Of a stretch of DNA of 64,000 nucleotides, positions 51,155-61,200 are shown in pieces (within the stretch, counting starts at the first letter, position 1; each line of letters opens with the position of its first letter). This stretch comes from Pseudomonadota bacterium (GTDB lineage: Bacteria; Chloroflexota; UBA6077; JAJPHF01): NCBI GenBank assembly GCA_021325365.1, contig JAJPHF010000032.1:1-64000 (forward strand). The letters are read 5' to 3'. The notes under the pieces are model-generated. The model searched no databases, was not told where the DNA came from, and worked only from the letters and a program-made list of their open reading frames with translations. The translations under genes and the position numbers were made by a program.

Positions 51155-52237
51155 ATGAGTGTGCTCGCTGGCGCCCTGCCCGAGATCGCCACGGCGTCCC
51201 CGCGACTAGAGCGGGTACCGTGCAATCTCTGCGGCTCCTGGGACGCGGCGCCGCTCTACCGGGGCACCATCGACCTCGCCACCGCCTCGCTCGACCCGCA
51301 GCAAGTCTACGCCTGCACCAGCTCACACTACGGACGCTACGGTCCGGTCGTGCGCTGTCGCCGCTGCGGCCTGGTGTATCTTTATCCGCGCCTCGCCGCC
51401 GACGCCGTCGAGGCGGCCTACGAAGAAGTGGCGGACACCCGCTATTTGGAGGAGCGGGAGGGGCGCGTCCACACCTTCGCGCGCGCGCTGGACGAGCTGG
51501 AGCAGGTGCGGCGCCGCGTCTTGGCGGGCGACCACGCTAGGGCGCCGGCGGCGGCGCCCACGCCTCGGGCCACGAACGGAGTGATCCATCCCCCCGCGCT
51601 CGGGGCCGCGCGGGGGCGGTTGCTCGACGTGGGCTGCCACATCGGCGTGTTTCTGGAGCTGGCCGCCGCCCGCGGGTGGGCGGCCGAGGGGGTCGAGCCG
51701 TCGCGCTGGGCCGCCGACGTGGCGCGCGGCCGGGGCCTGCGCGTCACCTGCGGCACGCTGCGGGGCAGCACCCTGCCGGCCGGCGCGTTCGACGTGGTGA
51801 CGATGTGGGACGTCATCGAGCACTTTCCCGACCCGGCCGCCGAGGTGCGCGAGGTGCACCGGCTGCTGCGGCCCGGCGGGCTGGTGGGCATCACGACGAT
51901 GAACGTCGATAGCCTGGTCGCGCGCCTGCTCGGCCCGCGCTGGCCGTGGCTGATGCAGATGCACCTCTACTACTTCTCGGTACGGACCCTGCGCGCGCTG
52001 ATGGAGCGCTGCGGCTTCCGCGTGGTCGCGGTTTCGCCCCATCGCCGTATCGTTCGTCTCAGTTATGTCCTGTCACGGACCGAGCGCTGGTCGCCGCGGC
52101 TCGCCACGGTCTTGCAGCGCGCCGCCGAGCGCGTGCGCCTGGCCGATCTCCTGGTGCCGATCGACCTCGGCGACATCTTCACCCTTTACGCCCAGCGCAT
52201 CGAGGCGTCCAATGGAGCGGTACACCACGGGAGATAG
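51155..52237 (+). CDS. Zinc-ribbon class I SAM methyltransferase
   Basis: The 360-residue protein starts with a zinc-binding part (VPCNLCGSW and VRCRRCGLVYLYPRL) typical of methyltransferases in sugar or cell-envelope clusters. The Rossmann domain has LLDVGCHIGVFLELAAARGW, GVEPSRWAADVARGRGL, FDVVTMWDVIEHFPDPAAEVREVHRLLRPGGLVGITT. The C-terminal helices (YYFSVRTLRALMERCGF) also fit. The acceptor is probably a nucleotide-activated sugar or glycan. It is followed 20 bases later by a glycosyltransferase gene on the same strand. GGAGGGAACGAGG precedes the ATG. Confidence 0.88.
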   Translation: MSVLAGALPEIATASPRLERVPCNLCGSWDAAPLYRGTIDLATASLDPQQVYACTSSHYGRYGPVVRCRRCGLVYLYPRLAADAVEAAYEEVADTRYLEEREGRVHTFARALDELEQVRRRVLAGDHARAPAAAPTPRATNGVIHPPALGAARGRLLDVGCHIGVFLELAAARGWAAEGVEPSRWAADVARGRGLRVTCGTLRGSTLPAGAFDVVTMWDVIEHFPDPAAEVREVHRLLRPGGLVGITTMNVDSLVARLLGPRWPWLMQMHLYYFSVRTLRALMERCGFRVVAVSPHRRIVRLSYVLSRTERWSPRLATVLQRAAERVRLADLLVPIDLGDIFTLYAQRIEASNGAVHHGR

Positions 52238-52257
52238 GGCGCGGGGGACGCCGGTTG

Positions 52258-53934
52258 GTGAGCAGTAAGCGGGACGCGGCGATCGTCCGGCGCGAGCGGC
52301 CCGCCGATCCCGCGCCGCGGCACCGCGCCGGCGTCGTCTCCCCCGGTTCCACTCCCCGCATCGTGCTCGGACTGCTCGCGGTCGCTCTGGGCGCGCTGGC
52401 CCTCTACTGGCTCCTCTGGACGCCCGCTTACCGTCTCAACGAGCGCTTCGAGTACGCTGACCTGGTCCTGGGCGCCTTCCCCGCCATCGGGCCTGTGCTC
52501 GCCGCACAGCTCGCGCTCGTGCGCGCGATCGCGCCGCCGGCTGTGGCCTCCTACGAGGGCACCCGCGTGCTGTTCATGGCGCTGCTCGGCAGCCTCTTCG
52601 CGCTGTACGGGGTCGCGCTCTGGCTGGTCGCGCGGGCGTCCCGGCGGGTGGCGGTCGTCCTGGTCCTGGCGACGACCCTGGCCTTCCAGCTCGTGCTCTT
52701 GCCCCTGCCCGGGGTGTTCAGCACGGACCTCTTCTCGTACGCCTTCTACGGCGAGGTCGCCGGCCGCCTCGGCGGCAGCCCATACGTCCAGGTCCCCGAC
52801 GACTTCCCAACCCATCCGCTGTACCTGCTGATCAATCCGTTGTGGCGCGACGCCCCGTCCGTCTACGGGCCGGCCTGGAGCGCGCTCTCGGCCGGCGTCG
52901 GCGCCATCTGGGGCGGCGACGTGCTGGCCCAGGTGCTCGCCTATCGCCTCATTGCCGACGTCTGCCACTGGGCGAACCTGGCCGCGCTCTGGTGGGCGCT
53001 GCGCCGTCTGCGTCCCGGCGCCGAGCCGTTTGGCCTGGCGCTTTACGCCTGGAACCCGTTGGTCGTCGTCGAGTTCGCCGCCAGCGGCCACAACGACGGG
53101 CTGCTGATCCTCTTCCTGCTGCTGGCCATGAGCCTGGCAGCGCGGGGCCGCGCCTGGGCCGCCGTCGTAGCGCTCGTGCTCTCGGTCGCCACCAAATACA
53201 CGACCGTCCTGCTGCTGCCGCTGCTCCTCTGGTGGGCCGCGCGCCACCACCAGGGCTGGCGGCGCGTCGCGGTGGCCGCGGGCGCCGGCCTCGCGGCCCT
53301 GGCGGCGCTCGCCGCCGCCTACCTACCCTGGTGGCGGGGGGCCGCGACCTTCGGGCCGATCATCTACTGGATCAGCACCCCGCTCTACGCCAACTACGCG
53401 CCCATCGGCATTGCCGCCTGGGTGCGCGACCGGGTCTGGGCGGCCGGCTGGCTCGACTGGGACACCGCCGAGCAGGCGGCGTTCGGCGTCGAGCGGCAGC
53501 TCGTGCGCCTGGGCTTTCTCGCCTACCTGGCCTTCGAGACGCTTCGGCTGCGCCGCGCCGCCGATCTGCCGCTCGCCTGCGCGCGGGTGCTGCTGGTGTT
53601 CCTGCTCGGCGTGAACACCTGGGTGCTCCCCTGGTATTACACCTGGCCCCTGGCGCTGGTGGCACTCGGCGACCCGCGGAGCCGCACCACCGCCGTCGCC
53701 GTGGGCCTCTCGGCCACCGCCGCCCTCGCCATGTACTGGGCGCAGACGCATCTGGAGGGCATGGACGGCGGCGGCTACATGCTCTACCTGGCGCCGCTTG
53801 GGGCGCTCGCCGCGTGGGAGGCCTGGCAGCAGGCGCGGGCGGGGCGGGCGGCCCTGCTCTACGGCGTGCTCCGCACGCTCAGCAGCGGCGGCCGGAAGAC
53901 GAGCTGCGCCCCCGGCTCGACGTTGAAGAAATAG
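52258..53934 (+). CDS. Polytopic MptB-like / GT87-type glycosyltransferase
   Basis: The 558-residue protein has about twelve membrane helices. FSTDLFSYAFYGEVAGRLGGSPYVQVPDDF, with an acidic residue in the first external loop, and NPLVVVEFAASGHNDGLLILFLLLAMSLAARGR match polyprenyl-phosphate-mannose-dependent mannosyltransferases (MptA/B type). NTWVLPWYYTWPLALVAL is also characteristic. It likely adds sugars to a lipid-linked glycan on the outer face. The GTG at 52258 is chosen; longer upstream frame is antisense or overlapping with the methyltransferase. Its last 76 bases overlap the convergent gene. Confidence 0.82.
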   Translation: MSSKRDAAIVRRERPADPAPRHRAGVVSPGSTPRIVLGLLAVALGALALYWLLWTPAYRLNERFEYADLVLGAFPAIGPVLAAQLALVRAIAPPAVASYEGTRVLFMALLGSLFALYGVALWLVARASRRVAVVLVLATTLAFQLVLLPLPGVFSTDLFSYAFYGEVAGRLGGSPYVQVPDDFPTHPLYLLINPLWRDAPSVYGPAWSALSAGVGAIWGGDVLAQVLAYRLIADVCHWANLAALWWALRRLRPGAEPFGLALYAWNPLVVVEFAASGHNDGLLILFLLLAMSLAARGRAWAAVVALVLSVATKYTTVLLLPLLLWWAARHHQGWRRVAVAAGAGLAALAALAAAYLPWWRGAATFGPIIYWISTPLYANYAPIGIAAWVRDRVWAAGWLDWDTAEQAAFGVERQLVRLGFLAYLAFETLRLRRAADLPLACARVLLVFLLGVNTWVLPWYYTWPLALVALGDPRSRTTAVAVGLSATAALAMYWAQTHLEGMDGGGYMLYLAPLGALAAWEAWQQARAGRAALLYGVLRTLSSGGRKTSCAPGSTLKK

Positions 53935-55694
53935 TACAGTCGTCGCCCGCACGGCAGCGGGTACGAGCCGCCGTTGGGCTGGCTAGCCGGGCGAATCGAG
54001 TCGCCCCACAGCAGCACCCGCCGCACGCCCGCCGGCGCGGCCTCGCGGAACACCGGCCGCGTGAGCGGGTCGAACCACCAGGCGCGGTACTCGGGCAGGT
54101 AGTAGCGGGCCTGCTGGTAGAAGAACGAGGCGAAGATCAGCGTGTCGGCCGGGTCGAAGTCGCGGCGCACGATGGCGAGCGCCTCGGGCACGCCGCGATT
54201 CAGGCAATCGACCTCGTACGCCGACAGCCGGCTGCGTCCCAGCAGGAAGCTCTGCAGATTGGCGCCGAGCAGCAGCGCCAGCAGGGCCGCGTAGACGAGC
54301 CGGGCGCGAGCGGGCCGGCGGCCCCGCGCCGCCGCGGTGGCAGGGCACCGGCCATCCCCGGCCAGGAGGACCGACTGGCTCTTGAGAGGAGCAGCCAACC
54401 GCCGCGCCGTGAGCCACCGCGCCACGCGCCACCCGCCCACGGCGATCAGGCGGGCGCGCGACGCGTGCGCCAGACGCACCGCGTCGCGCGCGAACAGGCG
54501 CAGCCCGGCGCCCGCGACGATGCACAGGCCCGGCAGGTAGCTGAAGCTGTAGCCACGATCGCCGATGTGGACGAGCGCGTAGAACAGGATCGGCGGCGCC
54601 AGCCACAGGACGAGCACCAGCGCCGGCGTGGGGCGGGACCAGTGCGGGCGGGGCCGGCCGCCCCGCCACCAGCGCCAGCCCCCGCGGCCGATCCCGTAGG
54701 CCAGCGGCGCGAGCGCGAGGCCCAGCCCCTCCTGGGCATAGCCCCACACCTGCCAGCTGTTCGACTGGAAGGCCCGCCAGCCGTGCGACCAGAGCGAGTA
54801 GCTGCCCTCGACGTAGGCGCCCTGGTGCCAGAGCAGCGGCCCGTACACGGCCCAGCCCTGCGAGAGGCCAGCCGTCGGCACGAGCCAGGCGAGCGTGCCC
54901 AGCGCGGCGCCCGGCAGCGGCGCCAGCAAGGTGCCGAGCCGGCGGTCGCGTCGCCAGCACACGAGATGGGCGGCCGCCAGCAGCGGCGCCAGGAAGAGCA
55001 GGAGGTCCGTGCGGAAGCCCCCCGCCAGGCCGTACAGGAGGCCCAGCCACAACGGGTGGCGCCAGCGGCCCCGCCAGTACGCCACCGTCAGCCCCGCCAG
55101 CGCCAGGCTGCCGCTGGCCAGCACCGTGTAGGGATAGGCCACGCCGCTGTACAGCCAGAACGGCGGCGCCGTGGCGAGGAGCAGCGCGGCCGCGATCCCC
55201 GCGCCGCGCCCGAACAGTTGACGCCCCACGACGTAGGTCAGCAATACCGCTAGCGCCCCGCCCAGCAGGCTGACGGCCACCAGGCTGGCGTTCGCGTCGC
55301 CGAGCGCGAGCTGCGCCAGACGTGCGGCGCCCACGTAGAACAGGTAGCCGGGCGGATGCGGCTGGCTCTCGCTCACGTCGAACGCGGCGAGCGCGCGGGC
55401 GTAGAGCACCGAGTCCCAGTGGTAGAGCGTGTTCGTCTGGTAGGGCAGCCGCATGCCGAGCGCCAGCGCGAACAGCACCGCGGCGTCGCCCCCCGGCGAG
55501 CCGACCGCCCGCGCCAGGAGGCCCCGTCGGCCGCGCGCGCGCCCATTCGTCGACGGGGCCGCGATGGCCGGCTCGGCGAGGGCGGGCGGACCTGCCGGCG
55601 GCTCGTGGGTGGGTGGCCAGGCGCCGACGGCTGCGGCCGTCTGGACCGACGCCTGGCGCCCGAGGGGAGCCGACTGCTCAGTTGCCACGCGCAC
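53859..55694 (-). CDS. Polytopic GT39/Pmt-like glycosyltransferase
   Basis: The 611-residue protein has a signal-less Ala/Pro N terminus and about twelve membrane helices. MRLPYQTNTLYHWDSVLYARALAAFDVSESQPHPPGYLFYVGAARLAQLALGD includes the D-x-x-x-Y and HPPGY features of the dolichyl-phosphate-mannose/ArnT superfamily. PYTVLASGSLALAGLTVAYWRGRW, GLLYGLAGGFRTDLLLFLAPLL and HIGDRGYSFSYLPGLCIVAGAG follow, and the tail is a soluble domain. The donor is probably a polyprenyl-phosphate sugar. GTG start after AGGAGCGT. It overlaps the MptB-like gene tail to tail. Confidence 0.8.
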   Translation of the reverse strand: MRVATEQSAPLGRQASVQTAAAVGAWPPTHEPPAGPPALAEPAIAAPSTNGRARGRRGLLARAVGSPGGDAAVLFALALGMRLPYQTNTLYHWDSVLYARALAAFDVSESQPHPPGYLFYVGAARLAQLALGDANASLVAVSLLGGALAVLLTYVVGRQLFGRGAGIAAALLLATAPPFWLYSGVAYPYTVLASGSLALAGLTVAYWRGRWRHPLWLGLLYGLAGGFRTDLLLFLAPLLAAAHLVCWRRDRRLGTLLAPLPGAALGTLAWLVPTAGLSQGWAVYGPLLWHQGAYVEGSYSLWSHGWRAFQSNSWQVWGYAQEGLGLALAPLAYGIGRGGWRWWRGGRPRPHWSRPTPALVLVLWLAPPILFYALVHIGDRGYSFSYLPGLCIVAGAGLRLFARDAVRLAHASRARLIAVGGWRVARWLTARRLAAPLKSQSVLLAGDGRCPATAAARGRRPARARLVYAALLALLLGANLQSFLLGRSRLSAYEVDCLNRGVPEALAIVRRDFDPADTLIFASFFYQQARYYLPEYRAWWFDPLTRPVFREAAPAGVRRVLLWGDSIRPASQPNGGSYPLPCGRRLYYFFNVEPGAQLVFRPPLLSVRSTP

Positions 55695-55929
55695 ACGCTC
55701 CTAGCGGGCTGTCAGGCTGGAACGGTTGCAACAGGCTGGGGGGCGCCAGCGGCGGATCGGGGCGCTGGCGCGGCGCAAGACGCCCCTCTCTAGTCTAAAC
55801 GACGCTTATGTCCCGTGCGCCAAGTTGGTCGTTGGGACCGGGGCGAGCGCGGGCCATAATGAGTATGAGCGAGCGCCGCGCTGGGGCGCGATGGGCGGCC
55901 CCGCGCCGAGCGGCGAAAGAAGGTGCAGC

Positions 55930-58008
55930 GTGGCGAACCGACTGGCCCAGGAGACGAGCCCGTACCTGATCCAGCACGCCGAGAACCCCGTGGACTGGTA
56001 TCCTTGGGGCGAGGAGGCGCTGGCCCGCGCGCGCGCCGAGGACAAGCCGCTGCTGGTGTCGATCGGCTACTCGGCGTGCCACTGGTGCCACGTCATGGCG
56101 CACGAGTCGTTCGAGAACCCCGCCATCGCCAGCCTCATGAACGAGCTGTTCGTGAACGTGAAGGTCGATCGGGAGGAGCGGCCCGACGTCGACCACGTTT
56201 ATATGACGGCCGTGCAGGCGATGACCCAGCACGGGGGCTGGCCGCTCAACGTGTTCTGCACGCCCGACGGCACGCCCTTCTACGGCGGCACCTACTGGCC
56301 GCCCGAGGACCGCGGCCGCATGCCCGGCTTCCCGCGCATCCTGCAAGCTGTGGCCGAGGCGTACCGCGAGCGGCGCGCGGACGTGGAGCGGCAGGGCGTC
56401 ACGCTGCGCGAGCACATCGCCCAGGCGATGGCCCCGGAGCTGCCCCGCGGCGCGCTGGACCCGGGCCTGCTCGACCAGGCCGTCGAAGTGCTGAGTAGCA
56501 GCTTCGACCGCCGCTACGGCGGCTTCGGCGGGGCGCCGAAGTTCCCACAGCCGATGACGCTCGAGTTCTTGCTGCACCGCTACCACGCCACCGGCGACGA
56601 GCAAGCCCTGGCGATGGCTGAGTTCACGCTCGACCACATGGCGCACGGCGGCATGTACGACCAGATCGGCGGCGGCTTCGCGCGCTACTCGGTGGACGAC
56701 CGCTGGCTGGTGCCGCACTTCGAGAAGATGCTCTACGACAACGCGCAGCTCAGCCGCGTCTACCTGCACGCCTACCGCGCTACAGGCAAGCCGCTCTACC
56801 GGCGTATCGCGGAGGAGACCTACGACTACGTGCAGCGCGAGATGCTGGACCGCGCGGGCGGCTTCTACTCGTCCCAGGACGCCGACAGCGAGGGCCACGA
56901 GGGCAGGTTCTACGTCTGGACGCCGGCCGAGATCGCGGCAGCGCTGGGCCCGGAGGACGCCGCGCTGGTGGAGCGCTACTGGGGCGTGACCGAGGGCGGC
57001 AACTTCGAGGGACGGAACATCCTCTGGGTGCCGCGGCCGCTGGCGGCGGTGGCCGAGGAGGCCGGCGTGCCGCCCGAGCGGCTGGAGGCGGCGGTGGTGC
57101 GGGCCAAGCGCGAGCTGTTCGCCGTGCGCGCGCAGCGCGTGTGGCCGGGCCGCGACGACAAGGTGCTGACCGCCTGGAACGGGCTGATGATGCGCAGCTT
57201 CGCCGAGGCGGGGCGGCTGCTCGGCAACGCGGAGTACCTGCGCGTGGCCGTGGCGAACGCGACGTTCGTGCTAGGCCACCTGCGCCAGGGCGACCGGCTC
57301 CGCCGGACCTGGCGCAACGGCGAGGCGAAGCTGAACGGCTACCTGGAAGACTACGCGTGCTACGCTGCGGCGCTGCTCGCGCTCTACGAGGCGACGTTTG
57401 AGGTGGAGTGGTTCACCGCGGCGCGGGCGCTGGCCGACACGATGCTCGACCAGTTCTGGGACGACGCGATTGGCGGCTTCTACAACACGCCCCGCGAGCA
57501 CGAGGCCCTTATCGTGCGGCCGCGCGACTTCTACGACAACGCCATCCCCTCGGGCAACTCGGTGGCCGTGGACGTGCTGCTGCGCCTGGCGCTGCTGACG
57601 GGCGAGGGCGCGTACGAGCGCCGAGCGGTGCAGGTGCTGGAGGGATTGGCGCAGGCGATGGGCCAGCACCCGCTGGCGTTCGGCGAGCTGATCCAGGCCC
57701 TCGCCTTCCACCTGGCGGGGCCGCGCGAGATCGCCTTCGTGGGCGAGCCGGAGGCCGCCGACACGCGCGACCTGCTCGCCGTGGTGAACGGCGCCTACCT
57801 GCCGAACGCCGTCATGGCGCTGCGCCGGCCCGACGACCACGCCGCGGCGGCAGCGATTCCGCTGCTGGCCGAGCGCGACGCCCTCGACGGCCGCGCGACG
57901 GCCTACGTCTGCCGCCACGCCGTCTGCGAGCTGCCCACCACCAACCCCATCGTCCTCGCCGAGCAGCTCGACCTACCTCCCCCGGCTCCCCTTCCCCGAG
58001 AAGGGTAG
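55930..58008 (+). CDS. DUF255 thioredoxin-fold protein (YyaL/SPATA20 family)
   Basis: The 692-residue protein begins with [33 protein letters not shown], the family start, followed by the thioredoxin-like domain with [17 protein letters not shown] (CxxC as C-H-W-C). The rest is an alpha/alpha barrel ([67 protein letters not shown]). It is cytosolic; its reaction is unknown, although related to N-acylglucosamine epimerase-like barrels. The GTG at 55930 follows AAAGAAGGTGC. The last ten residues ([10 protein letters not shown]) come from a C-rich repeat that also supplies the stop codon. Confidence 0.9.
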   Translation: MANRLAQETSPYLIQHAENPVDWYPWGEEALARARAEDKPLLVSIGYSACHWCHVMAHESFENPAIASLMNELFVNVKVDREERPDVDHVYMTAVQAMTQHGGWPLNVFCTPDGTPFYGGTYWPPEDRGRMPGFPRILQAVAEAYRERRADVERQGVTLREHIAQAMAPELPRGALDPGLLDQAVEVLSSSFDRRYGGFGGAPKFPQPMTLEFLLHRYHATGDEQALAMAEFTLDHMAHGGMYDQIGGGFARYSVDDRWLVPHFEKMLYDNAQLSRVYLHAYRATGKPLYRRIAEETYDYVQREMLDRAGGFYSSQDADSEGHEGRFYVWTPAEIAAALGPEDAALVERYWGVTEGGNFEGRNILWVPRPLAAVAEEAGVPPERLEAAVVRAKRELFAVRAQRVWPGRDDKVLTAWNGLMMRSFAEAGRLLGNAEYLRVAVANATFVLGHLRQGDRLRRTWRNGEAKLNGYLEDYACYAAALLALYEATFEVEWFTAARALADTMLDQFWDDAIGGFYNTPREHEALIVRPRDFYDNAIPSGNSVAVDVLLRLALLTGEGAYERRAVQVLEGLAQAMGQHPLAFGELIQALAFHLAGPREIAFVGEPEAADTRDLLAVVNGAYLPNAVMALRRPDDHAAAAAIPLLAERDALDGRATAYVCRHAVCELPTTNPIVLAEQLDLPPPAPLPREG

Positions 58009-58015
58009 GCGGGGG
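57970..58015. repeat. C-rich/G-rich repeat at the 3' end of the DUF255 gene
   Basis: CTACCTCCCCCGGCTCCCCT, then TTCCCCGAGAAGGGTAGGCG, contains a short dyad and gives the last codons and the TAG stop of the preceding gene. It resembles the blocks at 31.1, 40.8 and 50.1 kb. Confidence 0.5.
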
Positions 58016-58292
58016 GCCGTGCGGCCGGATTAGACGCCTCCTGCCTCAGCCATAGGAGTGCGGAAGAGTCCTGGCGACCGGCCGCGAGGCGGGCGCGAAA
58101 TCGGCCGGGGGTCTACAATTAGTAGTAGAGAGACGCCTGGCTGTTGCCATGCTTTGTGTCCGTCGTGCCACTGATGCGCGTGCCGCCGCGGGCATGCAAT
58201 TTGCGGTTGTCCGCGCGCGCGTGAGCGCCACAGCGCCGCGCGACCCGGGCTCGTAGCGTCTGTCGACGGGAAATCGATGGGGGAGTGCGCCC

Positions 58293-61200
58293 ATGCGGCC
58301 CCATGAAGTCGCCGCTAGCGTCGAGCCGGCCCAGTGGGAGGCCATCCTGGCGGCCGTGCGCGAGCACAACCCCGACCTGTGGCGCGACCTGGAGCGTGCC
58401 GCCTGCCAGGACCAGCGGATCCCCCCGCGCCTGTGGCAGCGCTACGGCGCGGCCGACCGCCGCGCGCTGGTGCGCCGCGCGCTGGGGGCGCCGGCCAGCG
58501 GCCCGCTCGCGCTCGACGTGCTGCGCGAGTACCTGCTCGCGGAGCAGCGCCCGCTCGTGATGCGCTTCCTCGATCTTGCCGGCGTGCCCCACGAGGAGGG
58601 CGTGCTGCTGGAAGGCCCCGTGCCCGAGCCAGCGGCCGCCCAGCTCGACGCCGCCATCGACACGCTGCTCGCCGAAACGCCGCGCGCCACCGCCCTGCTG
58701 TATCTCCGGGCGCTCTCGGCACAGGACAACGTGGAGTGGCCCCGGCTCGAAGCGCGCCTGGCGGCCGAGAGCCGCGCGCCCGCGCCTGCCGGGGCCGAGC
58801 TGCCGGCGCGTAGCACGGCCACCGCATCGGCCCCCCCCGCAACGCCGCCTGCCACACCACGAGCTGCCCCCACGCCGGCCGAGCGTCCGCGGCCGCCAGC
58901 AGCCGAGCCCGAACAGCGCCCGCGTGCCCAGGCCCCGACCGACCAGGCGCCCGGTGGCCCGGCGGCGCCGGACGTGACTGGTCACGCGGCCATCGCCCCG
59001 CCCCCACGTCCTACCGAGCCGCGCGCCGCGCTGACGCCGAGCGAGCGCGCGCCACAAGGCCCACCCGTTGCCGCCCGGGCGCCGGAGGGAAAAGCGCGTG
59101 GAGCTTCGGGAGACGACGGCGGCGCGACGTCAGCCGCGAGCGCGGCGGATAACGTCGTGCCCTTGACGTTCGGCGCGACGGGGGCCGTGGCTTCCATCCC
59201 GAGGACCGCTCCCGAGCAGGATCGGCCGGGCGGTATAGCGCGCTCTACGACCGATGCCGTCGCAACGGCGGCGCCTTCCGCGGCGGCCGTCGCACCCGCC
59301 GTCAATAGGACGAGAGTTGCGGCCGCCCGCCAGGCGCCGGTCAGCGCACCCGCCGCGGTCCCGCCGGCGGCGGCCGCGCGGCCGCGCCCGCTGCCGAGCA
59401 ATGGCGCGCGCAGGAGCGAGCGCGCGGCCGCGCCCAGCGTGGAGGCGGCGCCCCCCGAGCACGCCGCGGCCCCTACCGCCGACACCGTCCGCAACGGCGC
59501 GACCGCCAGCGTGGCGCCTCTCCGCGACCGCCGCGGTCTGCCCCGCGCGCCGCGTCTCGCCCTCGCCGCCCGCCTGCCCGCCCCGCCGCCCGAGCCGCCC
59601 GGCCTCACGGCGCTCGACCGCCTGCTGCTGCGCGCGCGCGCCGCCACGCTCGTCGAGGCCCCCGGCGCGGCCGATGTCCCGGAGCTGCAAGCGGCCGTCG
59701 CCGAGGTCGTCGGGCTGTCGGCCCAGCGCCCGGCGAGCGCCTACCATCTGGGGCTGCTCGCCGCGAGCGGCGACGCGCCCGCGTCAGCGCCCGCCCCGGG
59801 CTGGGGCGCGGCCCACCTGGGCTGGTACCACGCCGGCCGGCTGGCCGGCTGGGCGCAGCGGCAGGACTGGCCGGCGATCGCGCGCTTCTACGCCGACGAG
59901 CCTGGCGCGGCCGCGATGCTGTTCCGCCACGCCGACCTGAACGCCTGGGCGGGAGCCTGGCTCCTCGTCGGCCTGCTCGGCGCCGACGTGCCGGCGCTCG
60001 CCGCCGACGTGCTGCGCCACTGTCCTGCCGTGGCGAGCCTGGCTGCCCGCGCGACGCTGCTCGATGCGGCCGACGCGCTGCTGCACGGCGATCGCCCCGC
60101 CGAAGCCAGCGCGATTCTCGACGTGCTGGCGGGGCTCCCGCCGCTGGCCGGCGCGGTTGCCATGGCGAGTGCCGGCCCGCCGCCGAGCGAGACGCGCGAA
60201 GCCGCACCCGAGCGGCCGCCGGTCGCCGACGCGCTTGACATGGCCGACAGGCGAGATGGCGCGGACGCGCGGCAGGCCGCGTCCTACGCCGCCCGCTTAC
60301 GGCGAGCCCAGGCCGAGTGCTTGCAGGCGCAGGGACTGTTCGGCGCGGCGCGCGCCCGGCTGGAAGCCGCCCTGGCACAGGCCGCGGGCGCCGAGCGGGC
60401 GGGGCTGCTCGGCGCCCTAGGGCTCGTGGCCGGCGAGTTCGCCCAGCTCGCTGAGCTGCGCCTGCCCGAGGCGGAGATGGACCCCGCGCCGTGGCGACGT
60501 CGCCTGGTCGCCGGGGCGCCCTACTTCCGCGAAGCGCTAGCCGCCGCCCTCGACTCGGCGCCGCTCGTCGGGGAGCCGGCGCCATCTTCGAGCGGCGGAG
60601 CGACGGCGACGGCGCAGGTGGGCCTGGGCGCGTTGGAGTGGCTGAGCGAGCGGCCCGCCGCGGCCCGCCCGCATTTCGAGGCGGCGCTGGAAGCCCTGCA
60701 GGCGCAACCCGCCGCCCACCAGCGCCGCGGTGTGCTGCCGCAGGCCCAGTTCTACCTCGGCGCCTGCCTGCTGCTCGATCTCGACGCGGCGGCCCGCGAG
60801 CGCGCCCTCGACCTCCTGCACCAGGCGATCGCGGCCGGGTTCCGCGCCTCGCCGCGCACCTGGCAGCGCCTGCTCGATCTCGTGGCGCTCGACCCTAGCC
60901 TGGCCGTTCCGTTGTTCACCCTGTTCAGCCAGCAGGCCGAGGCGGGCGACGAGGGCGCTGCCGCCTTGCCCGCCGATCTCGTGCAGGGCTTCCTGGTGCG
61001 CTGCGCGCCGCGCTCCGACGCGGCCCGGCACCGGCTCGCGCAAGAGTGCGCCCGCGCCGACCTGCCCGCCGCCGAGCGCTGGGAGATGCTGCTGCGCCTG
61101 CTCCGCGCGCAGCGCCAGGCCGGCGATCCCGACGGCGCGCGCGCGACGCTCGACGCGCTGGAGGGGCTGGCGCTCGGCCCGGCCGAAGACAGCCACGCGC

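Noticed and set aside
53859..53934. The 76-bp tail-to-tail overlap of two glycosyltransferase genes as an annotation error.
   Set aside because: Both C termini read as continuous frames without an earlier stop, so the overlap is accepted; a frameshift near the end of one gene cannot be excluded.
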